From positions 16,336,618 through 16,400,617 of the forward strand of contig OX438759.1 of the NCBI GenBank assembly GCA_949316235.1: 64,000 bases of DNA. Direction: 5' to 3'. The notes under the pieces are model-generated. The model was not told the origin of the DNA, did no database searches, and saw only the letters and a list, made by a program, of their open reading frames with translations. The position numbers and the translations under genes are program-made. This document shows, one piece after another, positions 33,666 through 44,684 of this stretch (positions are counted from its first letter, which is position 1; each line of letters starts with the position of its first letter). The DNA comes from Oegoconia quadripuncta. Its lineage: Eukaryota > Arthropoda > Insecta > Lepidoptera > Autostichidae.

Positions 33666-34679
33666 ATTTTCGGCGATACCAGCATCACGAGGTTTACTTA
33701 CTTCTTGTAGCAAACCGCGTATTATGATAGTCGTACGTTCGTCCGAATTACAAATTCCATTGCTAATTTATCGCTATCTTCTTCTTCTTTTCCTATCGAG
33801 ACAAGTTTCAAATTTTATTGGACCAAAACTTAGCCACTCTAACAGCACTCTCTGTAGCGTTAAGGAGGTCGTTAAAGGTGCAGCTATCGCTATCTACGAC
33901 TTAAGTATATGTAATGGTTAAATCCAGCAAGGTTTGTGTAATGAATAGCAACATTTTTCACTTTAATTTAAATAATAATATATCGGCCTATAAAGGTATA
34001 AACTCACAAACCGTGGTCTGTGTTTAAACCTGTTGCTGAGTCAGCCAATATCAGAGGAAGCGAAAGAATTTTATAAGTTTTTTCTCAGATCCTTATAATG
34101 CCACAGACAATGCAGTACGCGTGGCCGTATTCTGGTCCTCAAGAATTTGATGTATTTGCCATCGACTCGCCAAGTAGAAGGTCCTTACATAATGTAGGCA
34201 ATAAACATGTTTACCTATGAGGCTGACATGAGCAATAAATCTGTGCTCCAAACCTTGCTAAAAATAGATAAAAAAAAAATATTTTTCCGGAAGCATTATG
34301 TTTGTTTATCCATTGTAGTAGGTATATTGATAACCTTGCCTTTTTTCGGTGTTTAACCGTAGCGTAATGATACTGCAACATAAACGCATATTGCTTAGTC
34401 AGCGCCGTTACCAATATTATAAGTAGGCGTGTTCATAATTAAAGGGCCTTGTTCGTGCAACATCACTATAGACAACTAGTCTTATTTACGGAACCCTCCG
34501 TCCTTCGTCGTGACCACCATCTAAAATACCGCACCATTACTTTGTATCAATAGTACAGGTTTTCCCTAGTTTGTAATTATATAATTGATGTAAATTTATG
34601 AAATATTCACAAACAAAGTTTTTGACAAAAAAAGTATCATCCTTTTGTCATCGTGATGTCTTCAATTAATTATACAATA
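33666..34679. other. Intergenic DNA, nothing recognised
   Basis: No coding or element signature. ACGGAACCCTCCGTCCTTCG (34490) is a motif often seen in lepidopteran repeats but too short to assign. Confidence 0.35.
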
Positions 34680-34960
34680 TACAATACCAAATCACCGCGG
34701 ATAAATGCACGACAGATTTTCCAGTCGAAAACTCCGCAAATGCGTGCGAACGGTCGCCTGACGTAACCGTGCAGTGCATGATAAACGGCGACGCCTGGCG
34801 TTAATCTCGTTTGATGCGACACACCTTGTCACTGTCGTAGGTTGTACTCTTTTGTAAAGTCGGCCATGAAAGTGCTTTATCAGTTTGCTTTGTTATACTG
34901 GATGAGTTTATTTACCACAAGGAAGAAAAATAGGACATATTAAGCAAGTAAGTATTAGCA
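34680..34960 (+). promoter_or_regulatory. Possible promoter and first exon
   Basis: A balanced-GC stretch (34690-34870) leads to ATG 34866, reading MKVLYQFALLYWMSLFTTRK with a stop after 25 codons and a strong GTAAGT donor just beyond (34947). A signal-peptide-like start, but the stop precedes the donor and no second exon was found. Confidence 0.2.
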
Positions 34961-35319
34961 TATGTAGTTTAATGGTTTTTTTTTCCAAAACTATCATCGA
35001 ACAAAGCGTTGTCATTTGACGGTCGCATTTGTAGCCTAATCTACATAATTACGTCATTAAATTATAAAAAAACTTGGAGAAAATATGAGTTCTAAATAAA
35101 TTTCGCATGATAGGAAGCCCTACAAATCCCGCATATCAAATTCGGGTCGACGCGTGCGATTTTGAAAAATAAAATAAACTACCTGTGCCAATAACTTTTA
35201 TTTCACTTATCACTATTATAGGCATATGCCCTACTTTTTCCTTGTGGTAAAAAAACTCATCCGGCATAAAGTCCAATAACCACAGTATTATAATTATCCA
35301 TACTTTTTTTTTTATTAAA

Positions 35320-35471
35320 TGGTGTCGATTCGGATGAACACCAACTAAACTAAACTAAAACCAGTTTTGGTGTGGTGCCGTCGCATCGTACTCTTCCAGG
35401 GAGAAAGAGACAGTACTACTTTAATCCTGGTTTTAGTTTAATTTAGTTGGTGTACATTCAAATCGACACCA
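35320..35471. mobile_element. Palindromic MITE, second copy
   Basis: Same ends and centre as 3424-3570 (TGGTGTCGATTCGGATGAAC ... AATCGACACCA), with a few more mismatches between arms, and a T-rich, AT-rich insertion site. Confidence 0.8.
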
Positions 35472-35617
35472 TTGTTGCAATAATCCATTACGCGGGCGTA
35501 GTGTGGATTGCGAATATCTACCAAGGTAGTTGCTTGACTATCGGTGTTTTCAAAATGTCATAAAAATTTATGTCAATCAAACAAATAACTATCAAACAGT
35601 CTACAAGCCACCTATTT

Positions 35618-36400
35618 ATTAAACGACTTCGAAAAAGGAGGAGGTTCTGTATTCGGGGCGTATTTTTTTTTTTTTTTTTTTTATGTATGTACACCGATAT
35701 CTCCGAGATTTGGCGGTTGATTCACATGGTTCTTTTTGTAAATGAAAGGGGATACCGTCGAGTTGGTCCCATTGTAATTTCAGCGCAATAGGTTCAGTAG
35801 TTTTTGTGTAATCATGGTAAACATCAGAATCACATCACATATTTAGACGATTGCATAGTTTTTACACAGAGAAACTAAGTAGATACAGTTTGGGTTTGTA
35901 TGGAAAAAGTGTAGAAAAGATCGGTGTGATTATCAGCAATAAATATGACAAATTGAAGATCATCAGGTCGAGCTGGTACACCCGAACTGCCCATCTAACC
36001 TGTAGGAGCGAGAAGGTCGCCATCGCACAAAAATTATCAGGGAGATTAGAAACCACGGATAAATATTAATAACTTTTTTTAACCGACTTCAAAAAAGGAG
36101 GAGGTTCTGTATTCTTTATGTATGTACATCGATTAGCCCGAAATTTTTAAGCCGATTTACGTCGGTGTGATTATTAACAATAAATATGACAAATCGAAGA
36201 TCATCAGGTCGAGCTGGTACACCCCAAGTGCCCACCTAACCTGTACGAGCGAGAAGGTTCGCCATCGCACAAAAATTATCAGGGAGATTAGCAATAACGG
36301 ATAAATACTAATAACTTTTTTTAACCAACTTCAAAAAAGGAGGAGGTTCTGTAATCTTTATGTATGTACATCGATTAGTCCGAGATTTTTAGGCCGATTT
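35618..36400 (+). repeat. ACCGACTTCAAAAAAGGAGG repeat cluster with a 241-bp tandem duplication
   Basis: AACCGACTTCAAAAAAGGAG GAGGTTCTGT occurs at about 35620, 36080 and 36325, each followed by ATGTATGTACA(T/C)CGAT and a CCGAGATTT-type motif. Between them GATCATCAGGTCGAGCTGGT is repeated at 35959 and 36200, giving a 241-bp direct tandem unit (about 35920-36160 and 36161-36400). Common in Lepidoptera. Here it abuts the Helitron remnant, and the same motif occurs in the spacer of the inverted repeat at 37085-37130. Confidence 0.6.
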
Positions 36401-36701
36401 ACGTGATTATAAGGCCGTGCCTGCGCTCACGCTGCTCAGCGGACTCCTCGGCAAGCCGGTCGTGTATAAGACCGAGTCTATGCTCGTTCTGTTCTGGAGT
36501 TTCCTGGCGAATACGTGATTTAACGTAATCTTTCATAGCTACTAGATGTACTCGGCGAGCTTCGGGCGTCTCCTGGGAACTCGAAATTGCGTTCCGTGAG
36601 GCATTTTGTTCAAGCCGTAGTACCCTTTCAGTTTCGGTTTCTTTTGACCGACAGTTCTTTAAACGAGCAGCACCTTTCGTAAGCCTGCCCATATTGGTCA
36701 A
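36399..36701 (-). pseudogene. Helitron-type N-terminal repeat region, truncated
   Basis: The minus strand encodes 100 residues from ATG 36701: KGAARLKNCRSKETETERVL, LEQNASRNAISSSQETPEAR, RIRQETPEQNEHRLGLIHDR, LAEESAEQRERR. Imperfect repeats of the ETPEQRxxRLxxxR type, about 22-25 residues apart, are characteristic of the N-terminus of insect Helitron Rep/helicase proteins. The helicase and Rep domains are missing; the frame is cut where the ACCGACTTC repeat begins at 36400. Charged and likely helical. Dead fragment. Confidence 0.6.
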
Positions 36702-36755
36702 TTAATATATTTTATTATTTTGTAATGTCTGACCAGACACTAAAAAGAATTAAAT

Positions 36756-37410
36756 AAAAAAGGATTTAAAAAAAAACGACTTCAAAAAACCCGGAAAAAA
36801 TAATTTAATTAAACTTCTGCAATAATAATAACTGAAAAGTATGAAATAATAAACCAGAGCAGAATGTTCTTTATAGATAGATATACACTATTATATATAA
36901 TGAGAATACAATACAATTTATATGCTATACAATAATAGTTAGGTATAATAATGAAATTAAAAATATATACAATAGGTACTTTTTGAAGTCGGTGCCTGCC
37001 TAGCCTATAAAATACACAATCTAATGAAAGTAAACAGTAATAACTTAATTAATTGAATATTTAAATTGTATGAAAATTCCTTTGTTAACCGACTTCAAAA
37101 AAGAAGGAGGTTCTGTTTTCGGGGCGTATTTTTACTGTTTTGGTGATTGAGTATTTTATAGGCTAGGCAGGCACCGACTTCAAAAAGTACCTATTGTATA
37201 TATTTTTAATTTCATTATTATACCTAACTATTATTGTATAGCATATAAATTGTATTGTATTCTCATTATATATAATAGTGTATATCTATCTATAAAGAAC
37301 ATTCTGCTCTGGTTTATTATTTCATACTTTTCAGTTATTATTATTGCAGAAGTTTAATTAAATTATTTTTTCCGGGTTTTTTGAAGTTGTTTTTTTTTTA
37401 ATCCTTTTTT
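36756..37410. repeat. Long inverted repeat: 260-bp arms, 135-bp spacer
   Basis: 36756-37015 is the reverse complement of 37151-37410 with only two or three mismatches near the outer A/T runs; about 235 bp in a row are identical. The spacer 37016-37150 holds AACCGACTTCAAAAAAGAAG GAGGTTCTG. Arms start at AAAAAAGGATT outside and end at CCTGCCTAGCCTATAAAATA inside. No coding. The very high arm identity means a recent origin. Confidence 0.85.
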
Positions 37411-37747
37411 ACTCAAGAAATTCAGCCACGCTGTAAAAACACCGATCACAGAGCCATGACTTTAATCCTCTCTTAAATGTATTAAGTTTCTCATTTTTTA
37501 GAGACCGGGGTAACTTATTATATAATGTTATACACAGCATAAAACATAACTAACCTTTCCCTTAGTTTAAGCTTAAATCAATAAAATCAAAATGCGTAGT
37601 TACAAATAAGGTGACTTTAGTGAAAACATAAAGTACCTGAGGGATAATCGGTGGTCTTGCCAATTTTTAGATAAAGGTAAACATGTTATATTTGTAAGAA
37701 AATGAGTAATTTTTTTTACTCATGTTCTTACAAATAAATAAAAAAAA

Positions 37748-38073
37748 ATGTATGCACAACGGGTTCGTACTTGACCTCAATCACACCTGATGTTAAGTGA
37801 AGATGGGGCCGAAGGTGGAAGCGTACTGACCCGGAAACCCCAACACATTTGGGGGACTGGCTATCTTGTCTCTGACAACCGGAACACAACAATGCTATTA
37901 ACATTGCTGCTTGGCGGCAGATTTAGATAAGATGGCGGTAGCTAGCCAGGCGGACATTTAAAATGCCCTACCACCAACCAAACCGAGTACTAAATATGTA
38001 CCCCGCTGGGGATCGAACCCGCACTTCCAAATCGTAAACCCAATATTGTTTACATTGAGCCACGGAGGTGGTT
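37748..38073 (-). mobile_element. SINE-B, full length
   Basis: Tail side TGCACAACGGGTTCGTACTT, head side GGGGATCGAACCCGC and TTGAGCCACGGAGG. One deletion in the B box region (CGACCT lost). Confidence 0.8.
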
Positions 38074-38397
38074 AAATTGATTCAATTTAATCAATTTAAT
38101 AATTCAACTTTATTGTTACGGTGATGAAGGAATTTCTTCGTCGAGTGTACTTAAACACCTATTTATTTTGCATGTAAACAGATGGGGCACTCTGCGTTTT
38201 GTTGTTTCAAATTGATAAATGTAAAGTGTAACTAATTATAAGAATAGTAATGTTGCATAAATAAATTAGTAAAACGAAACTTTTAAATCAAACTTTAGAA
38301 ACCAAATTTTTTAAGGGAGAAAATAAAATGGTATGGCATCGTAATTACTATGTATGTTAGCCGGGTCCTTGTAGGTACCCGTGTAATATTACCTATT

Positions 38398-38532
38398 TTT
38401 GCAGTTATGACGTGTCCTCTCAAGGCGGAGAACGACCAGATGATGGTAGCGGGAAGTCGCTGGATGCAGGCCGCTTATAATCGGTCGATCTGGAACTCTT
38501 TGACGGAGGCCTATGTTAAACAACAATGATGG
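38398..38532 (+). pseudogene. RTE-type LINE C-terminal fragment
   Basis: A frame here reads MVAGSRWMQAAYNRSIWNSL then TEAYVK, the RTE end block (KVAGxRWMQAAxDRxxWxxLxEAYVQQW). Only ~130 bp remain. Confidence 0.65.
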
Positions 38533-38692
38533 TCCGATTGATAGAATCACAGACGAAAAAATTATCCATGGATCGATCAGTAGAACTCGGCGATCGGACC
38601 ACGGGCAATAAACGACAGTGGACATCTTGTGCCTGATATAATAATATCAAATTTTTTAAATACTGAGGGTAAGAAGTACGAGAGGTAGATAT

Positions 38693-38906
38693 ATAAATAA
38701 ATAAATAAATATACACATAACGCCATCTAGTTCCACATTAAGCAACTATAGGCGTGTGTTATGGATACCATATCCAGATAAAATACCAAATCCCCCAAAT
38801 AAGACGGGGTTTCCGGGTCAGTACGCTACCACCTTCGGCCTCATCTTCACTTAACATCAGGTGTGATTGAGGTCAAGTGCTAACCTGTAGTGCATTAAAA
38901 AAAACG
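38693..38906. mobile_element. Junction of a SINE-A fragment (-) and a SINE-B 3' fragment (+)
   Basis: 38693-38780 is the tail part of SINE-A on the minus strand (CGCCATCTAGTTCCACATTA). 38786-38906 is the 3' part of SINE-B on the plus strand (CAAATAAGACGGGGTTTCCG to TGCATTAAAAAAAA). The two are fused with only a few bases between. Confidence 0.6.
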
Positions 38907-39237
38907 GTAAAACCATCCAGCGACTTGTTCTTTACCGTGGGTAAAATGCATATTCGGCTATTTACGCCGCTACCACGTTTATTAATCAGTTGATACCTAT
39001 AAAAGGTAGGAAGTAAACCACGCGCTCTCATCTTGCATAATTAAATATAATAAAATTTATAATTTCTAAAGTCGTATATTATCATTTCCGAACTATTTCG
39101 ACTAACACCCGAACACAAGTTCTAGTCATTCTTTAGTTTACGGTATTCGTACAGTAGTTAATTTTAAACTATTCGAGATAAAATTGCATTAACTTTTCTC
39201 TTTCAAATTGTGTGTTCATTACGTTCAAAAAAAATGA

Positions 39238-39440
39238 AACCAGATGCTTGATATACTACACAATTTTTTTTTTACACAAAATCTTTTTGTAAATAAATAC
39301 ATATATAAATGAAAAACATTCATAACTCGGGAACCCATGTCTATATTCATCACACAAACGTATGCCCAGCGGAATTCGAACCCGCAACCTTTTGGTATAA
39401 TGGTCAGAGTTGCTAACCACTACACCAAACAGGTCGTCAT
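39238..39440 (-). mobile_element. SINE-A, missing its 3' end
   Basis: Reverse orientation: ACACCAAACAGGTCGTC (head), GGAATTCGAACCCGCAACCT (B box) and CATAACTCGGGAACCCATGT. The CTAGATGG part is lost. Confidence 0.75.
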
Positions 39441-39734
39441 ATATATACCTCTATGATATATATCTACTATAACGGTTGGAAAACATTATGAATGTGGATT
39501 TAAGCGGATAAGCAAGAAATACTGAAGTTTTGTCTTTAGAATAAAAACGTTAAACAATACGAAAATTCATTTTTGTGAATAATGAGTTGACCACATGAGG
39601 TTTATTTCTCTCTCGCTTAAACAAAGGCCACAAACGATTTAATACAACAAATGGGAAAGTGCAGCGCTACGTCAGTGCAGTGCTTGGGCAAAGATTACAA
39701 CATTGTAACATTAGTGGTAGTTTAAAAAACAAAT

Positions 39735-39905
39735 GACGTTCATAAGTGCATATTGTATTGCCTACATGAAAAAATGATTTTCATTTCATTTCATTTCATT
39801 TCATTACATTTAAACCATTTATTTCGCCTAATTGTGTTATCATCAAAAATTATTGTAAATTATTTTGCGCAATAAAGAGTATTTTTATTGTATTGTATTG
39901 TATTT
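39735..39905 (+). mobile_element. LINE-type 3' end with pentanucleotide tails
   Basis: Holds ATTTTGCGCAATAAAGAGTA with a TATTG repeat tail (39888-39903), preceded by a (TTTCA)n microsatellite at 39780-39806. The CAATAAAG motif plus short-repeat tail is typical of CR1/Jockey LINE 3' ends. Confidence 0.45.
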
Positions 39906-40222
39906 CCACACACCGAAAAAAAAACAAAAACCCCAACAACATACAACAAATCAAAGCAGAGGTGATTAAGGCCCGTATCCCAAAAACCGCTCTCGAGACT
40001 GAGATGGCCACAAGCTGACGCTTGAGAATCTGTTGCATATTAAAATAGTATCAAAAAAAAAAGAGAAAAAAGAAAACTATAATATCGAGACCGAGACGCG
40101 ATCCCAATCTCAAGATCGATCCTTCAACACGGCTCTATGACTAACTAGGTACTACAATGAGTGCTTGGTGTGGGGTACAGTCTGAGTAAACACTGAGGAA
40201 CGCAAATTGCTCAGCACTGGTT
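39899..40222 (-). repeat. Interspersed repeat E, minus copy
   Basis: TATTTCCACACACCG, CAAAGCAGAGGTGATTAAGG, CCGCTCTCGAGACTGAGATG, GACCGAGACGCGATCCCAAT and AAATTGCTCAGCACTGG are the reverse complement of 55460-55790. Read on the minus strand it ends GTGTGGAAATA, LINE-like. Family not recognised. Confidence 0.6.
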
Positions 40223-40776
40223 TTCAGCCTGCACATATGTTACAATTATATATCTTTGTATTGCGGGCTTGTTACGCAAATTAGCAAAACCAACGGGTTT
40301 GTATATGTTAACACTGTTTTTTACAATACATCCGTTTGTCATAGGTCGAATATCTACCCAGCAGTGGCTATACCTTCATGTAACCCCAAAAGCCCGTCTT
40401 ACTTTACTAAAATATTAGATCAGGATTTAAGTCTGTTTAGCGAACAAATTCACATAATATTCATTCACATAAATAAGGTAATGAGGTTCCTGACTCCCGA
40501 CGTGTCCCGTTTGTGTACGTGTGTGTATTATATATGCGTGTGTATTTAATAATTTATGGGATTAAATAAGACTTAAGTTTTAAAAAGGTAAATATAATGT
40601 AGGTTAGGTATTTGGTTTCTATGTGTATTTTAATTTTCTGCTAGTTTCCGACCGAAACAGTATATTCAGCCTTAACCGAAATGGAAACTAAATCATCGGC
40701 CTCGGTATCAGTTACAGCTGAAATCGAAACTTATTTACCCATGTTAAAATTTCCATTATATACCTACTAAAGTTTT
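40223..40776. other. AT-rich DNA with CCGAAA motifs
   Basis: CCGACCGAAACAG, AACCGAAATGG and GAAATCGAAAC (40645-40730) resemble the CCGAAACCGAAAC stretch at 41295-41345. No gene. Confidence 0.35.
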
Positions 40777-41115
40777 GTGTACGTATTTATTTTTTATTTA
40801 TTATATATTGAGTATATCAGAGGAAGTCTAAAAGTGGCACCAATAACAGAAAAGTTGAGGAGTAAAAGGTTAGCATGGTTTGGGCACATTATGAGGAGGG
40901 ATGAAAAGCACGTAACAAGACGAGTGTTAAGTATGAATGTGGAGGTATACAGAGGTAGAGGAAGACCAAAGAAGGTGTGGGTAGACTGCGTGAGGAATGA
41001 TATGTATGTGAAAGGGGTGAATACGGAGATGACGGGTGATAGAGGAGAGTGGAAGAGGATGACATGTTGTGCCGACCCCACGTAGAGTGGGATAAGGGCA
41101 AGAAAATGATGATAT
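40777..41115 (+). pseudogene. RTE-type LINE C-terminus, second subfamily
   Basis: Open frame to TAG at 41083 encoding KLRSKRLAWFGHIMRRDEKH, RGRGRPKKVWVDCVRNDM, VNTEMTGDRGEWKRMTCCAD. The RLxWFGHxMRRD...GRPKxxWxDCVxxDM...LTCCADPT end is well known from RTE/BovB-like LINEs of insects. The tail is GGGATAAGGGCAAGAAAATG then ATGAT. The preceding 20 codons are AT-rich junk, so the piece is 5'-truncated at about 40810. Confidence 0.8.
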
Positions 41116-41404
41116 GTGCCTACATACAGACAGTTAACTCGTATTAATGAAATTCATTTTGTGTGCAGGAAAAAGCACAAAATCCACATGATAATCACGC
41201 CGGCTGGCAACTCAGTTGGCGATCACACGAGCCATCAACTCACCCGAAATTAGCCAAAGGTCGAGGTTTGGCGCGACCGTACTTTCGGCCGACTTTTTGC
41301 CGAAACCGAAACAGAGTTTTAGCCAAAATTGGCCGAAACCGAAACCAGATCTTCGGTCGGTCACCATTTTTTGCACATCAATGGAAAACCTAATAAGGTT
41401 ATAA

Positions 41405-41732
41405 TAACCACCTCCGTGGCTCAATGTAAACAACATTGGGTTTACGATTCGGAGGTCGCGGGTTCGATATCCAACGGGGTACACATTTAGTACTCGGTTT
41501 GGTTGGTGGTGCCCTACCACCAACCAATATTAAATGTCCGCCTGGCTAGCTACCACCACTCTTATCTAAATCTGCCGCCAAACAGCAATGCTAATAGCAT
41601 TGTAGCCAGTCCCCCAAATAAGATGGGGTTTCCGGGTCAGTACGCTACCACCTTGGGCCTCATCTTCATCATTTCACTTAACATCAGGTGTGATTAAGGT
41701 CAAGTGCTAACCCGTTGTGGATATAAAAAAAC
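41405..41732 (+). mobile_element. SINE-B, full length with internal duplication
   Basis: Head CCACCTCCGTGGCTCAATGT, B box GGTCGCGGGTTCGATATCC, A-rich tail. Around 41502-41528 TTGGTTGGTGG-TGCCC is followed by CTACCACCAACCAA, a small inverted duplication. Confidence 0.8.
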
Positions 41733-41850
41733 CACCGCTGCCGAAAATCATTTGTGCATAAATATACCAAGTGATATTTTTTAGTCTGTCCTCTTTAATT
41801 CTCCTGACTACCAATAACAGGCGAGGGGCATCTACATCAGGATTATTATC

Positions 41851-42228
41851 CTACACAGCTAAAGAATTGTGTTTTGACGTTTTAATATATTTACTCAGAC
41901 AGGTGTAAGCCTCCAGAAAGTCAAATCGGTATTGTTCCTCTGTTTCTAATTCTTCGTCTGCTATTTCCAATTCAATGTCGTGTTGAATTTTCTCAATTTG
42001 CTGCATGGCACCAGATAATAGATTTATTCTGGTAGCGACTTCGTCATAGTAGAGGATATGTAGGTAGCCATTCGTGTAAGCGTACCCCGAAGCGAGCCGC
42101 GGGTTCTTTTTAGTTTTTGAGTAATTTCTTAAACCATCGTCGCCAAATTGTACAGTCAAATAATAGATACATATAAATGTCTGAATCGGGTATATTTGAT
42201 CGACTGATAATGTCAAAACATGCGACAC
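41851..42228 (-). pseudogene. Possible BEL/Pao gag (DUF1759-like) fragment
   Basis: 125 codons. The C-terminal half (RINLLSGAMQQIEKIQHDIE, EETEEQYRFDFLEAY in outline) has the acidic helical pattern of the DUF1759 gag-like region of insect BEL/Pao elements (IQxxIE...E..R..FE..Y). The N-terminal half looks non-coding. No protease, reverse transcriptase or LTR was seen beside it. Could be a chance ORF. Confidence 0.3.
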
Positions 42229-42869
42229 ATGAAAAGCCCGAGCAAAGAGGTATACATCAGTGATATTACACAGATGCCTTAAATCATGGAATCAGTTCTT
42301 TGCTAGTCATGTCAGCTTATCGCACTCCAATTGGTTCTGTAAAGGATATCTAAATAACCACCTTGGTAAGGCTACTCGTTCCTCATATCTCAGTTAATTC
42401 ACAGTCGAAGCTATAATTATACAGTTATCGATAGATACATTTGAAAGTAATGACTTTTATTATTTTAATGGGTTAATTTCTCACTATCATCAAGAGTATT
42501 TAAATTTTATAGAGCAGCCATTTATGCTTGCGATACCTTCAAGTAATTTTGAAATGAAAGTACGAGGTGTAGGTAGACCTTCGATAATCAGATCATAGAT
42601 CATTCAATCAATGCTGCATAAGTGACGCTCACACCGAATGGTATAATTTTTCATAGTGTTCCCTATTATGTCCTTTTATAATGACGCACGCGTTCCGTGG
42701 ATAGCGATTTTTCAAACTAACAATATTTTATCACATACTTCTTTCGCGTGGATCTCGTCTCGAAGTACCAACAATAAGAAATATTATTTGTGTTATATAT
42801 TCCTGAAAAAATTCTCCGAAAAGTGAAATGCTGTGTGCATTTCTGCATATATTTCGAAAGATGAACCGT

Positions 42870-43034
42870 GGATGTTGTTTCAAGCTTGAATCCTGAATCC
42901 TATAACCTTGGGATATTCAAGAGCAGAGTGAATAGGCATTTACTGGTATCGCGTGCTTCATCTTCGACCACATCGTCACTTTCCATCAGGTAAGATTGTG
43001 GTCAAACGCGAATCCAGTCAATCATAAAAAAAAA
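42870..43034 (+). pseudogene. LINE ORF2 C-terminal fragment with poly-A tail
   Basis: Codons from about 42900 read YNLGIFKSRVNRHLL, then SRASSSTTSSLSIR and a stop, the usual C-terminus of CR1/Jockey-type ORF2. The A10 run at 43025 is the poly-A tail. A shorter copy of the same end, on the minus strand, is at 10975-11035 (TTGACCACAATCTCACGTGA). Confidence 0.6.
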
Positions 43035-43114
43035 AGCATGCCAAGCAAGGAATATCCAAACGCTTATGTTTGGGATATCTCAGACCACCCCATTTGGGAT
43101 AAATGTCCTGATCT

Positions 43115-43245
43115 CTCTTTGCACATACACACAGCGCCATCTAGATCTACACTAAGCGCTACTTTTATTATGGATACCAGATGCTTCATAAACTACTCAA
43201 AAACTTATTTTTAATAAATACATATACAAATATAAATGAAATACT
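43115..43245 (-). mobile_element. SINE-A 3' fragment
   Basis: CACACAGCGCCATCTAGATC, GATACCAGATGCTTCATAAA and AATAAATACATATACAAATA. No tRNA head. Confidence 0.65.
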
Positions 43246-43699
43246 TTATGTATCTATATGTATATGACTGTTTATTCAATGACGTCTCTATAGAAGTGCT
43301 ACTCTTTGCCATTCTGTGATAAACATGGCGACCGTAAACAGGGTTGCCGCGCACTGGATTTTACGAGCTAGAAATTGTCTCGCACATTAACTGCAACTTG
43401 GGCGCAATGCTGATAAGGGCAAAGCCATGCACCAGCACGGTTAATATTAACTTATAGGGTTCCGCCAACGGGTAACCTATGCGATAAAGTTATAGTTTAA
43501 GGAAATTAAACATTAGGTTATTGGCACGCTTTTATTAGCTTCACTTGTAAGTAACAAATCTTGGAAGATCAAAGGAAGAAAAAAATCATTAAATCAGGTC
43601 AAGCTATCCTTACTTAATTAAAATTAAATTAGCTTCTAATTGTCGTAACGAAATGAAACTTGGAATGTATATAGTTCGGATAACAATTTGGTATCTTGG

Positions 43700-43890
43700 A
43701 ACTGATCTGATGATGGAGCCCGGAGAACTCTTCTACCTGTTGGTGGAACTACCTATGATTCGCCTTGGGTAATAGCTGAAATCAGTGTTTTGTTCTTTGA
43801 ACAATCTTATACACTGAGCTGTGACCCATTTGTCCTGCTGCAGCACACATATGCTTTAGTTATAAGTTACTAATAGACATATTCTGTAGT
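43700..43890. repeat. Repeat mosaic with GGTAATAGCTGAAATCAGTG unit
   Basis: TCTGATGATGGAGCCCGGAG, then GGTAATAGCTGAAATCAGTG, TTTTGTTCTTTGAACAATCT and GTCCTGCTGCAGCACACATA, the latter shared with 9595-9690 and 5395-5480. Confidence 0.5.
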
Positions 43891-43959
43891 TATACCTATA
43901 TTATAAGTTTTATAAAAAATTTAAACTTAGTGTATGTGTGTGACTGGAGTAACAAATAA

Positions 43960-43987
43960 ATGCTTTATCTATCTATCTATCTATCTT
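43960..43987. repeat. CTAT microsatellite
   Basis: (CTAT)5 at 43966-43986, at the end of a repeat whose AACAAATAAATGCTTTATCT resembles a LINE 3' tail. Confidence 0.7.
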
Positions 43988-44212
43988 CAGTGGCTAATAT
44001 AGTAAAACCCTCGTGTTTGGGCTCATGTGATTCGTTTTGCCGAGCCCAATATATTGCATTTAGTGTTGAGGATTTGATGAGGGGGCCTGGAGGTGGATAG
44101 TGGAACTCAAGCGTGTTTCTTTTTTGGGACCATCGCACCAATGACTTGCTGTCTATCACTGCGCTATACTGTTATATTCAAACTCCATTGTTAGGCGATT
44201 TGATTAAGTGTC

Positions 44213-44434
44213 ATTCTATGGAATTTGCTAACTACTCGTATGTAAACAAAAGACGATCTCAGATTCCTCTCGTACCTACTTGTTTTTTAGTTTCGGTATT
44301 TTATTATTCGATATGGTTTGACATAAGTAAAAGAGTAAGTAAGAGTCTTGCCCATCACTAGTAAATTCATCATTCAGAGACAATTTCAATATGGCGGTTT
44401 GTTTGCATAGTTAGCAATTTCCATAGAATGTTAG
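44213..44434. repeat. Inverted repeat, ~36-bp arms
   Basis: CATTCTATGGAATTTGCTAA ... TAAACAAA at 44213-44255 pairs imperfectly with 44396-44434 (TTTGTTTGCATAGTTAGCAA TTTCCATAGAATG). Contains CTTGCCCATCACTAG, which looks like a hAT-type MITE end, at 44348. Probably a MITE. Confidence 0.45.
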
Positions 44435-44684
44435 TTTATACGTAAACCTTGAGACGGAACAACGTCTCACCAACTATAATAATGTGCCTTGTTGTAGAGT
44501 CTGTTTAACCAAAGATACTTGAAATTTTGAAACTGGTAACGCCATCTAATGGAGAATGGCGATATAACAAATCAATAATAAATCTATGACAAATTCTTTA
44601 TATATTTAATTGTGAGAGGGTTCGAGTCCCTTTCTTTCTTAACTCCCTTTTTCAATACTTTAGTTGTACAGCGGCGGTGATCCG

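Noticed and set aside
40794..41101. Two minus-strand ORFs opposite the RTE fragment
   Set aside because: Antisense shadows of the plus-strand reverse transcriptase tail, which has clear family motifs.
41212..41523. 103-codon minus-strand ORF
   Set aside because: Runs through the antisense of a SINE-B head and a CCGAAAC-rich stretch; not a gene.
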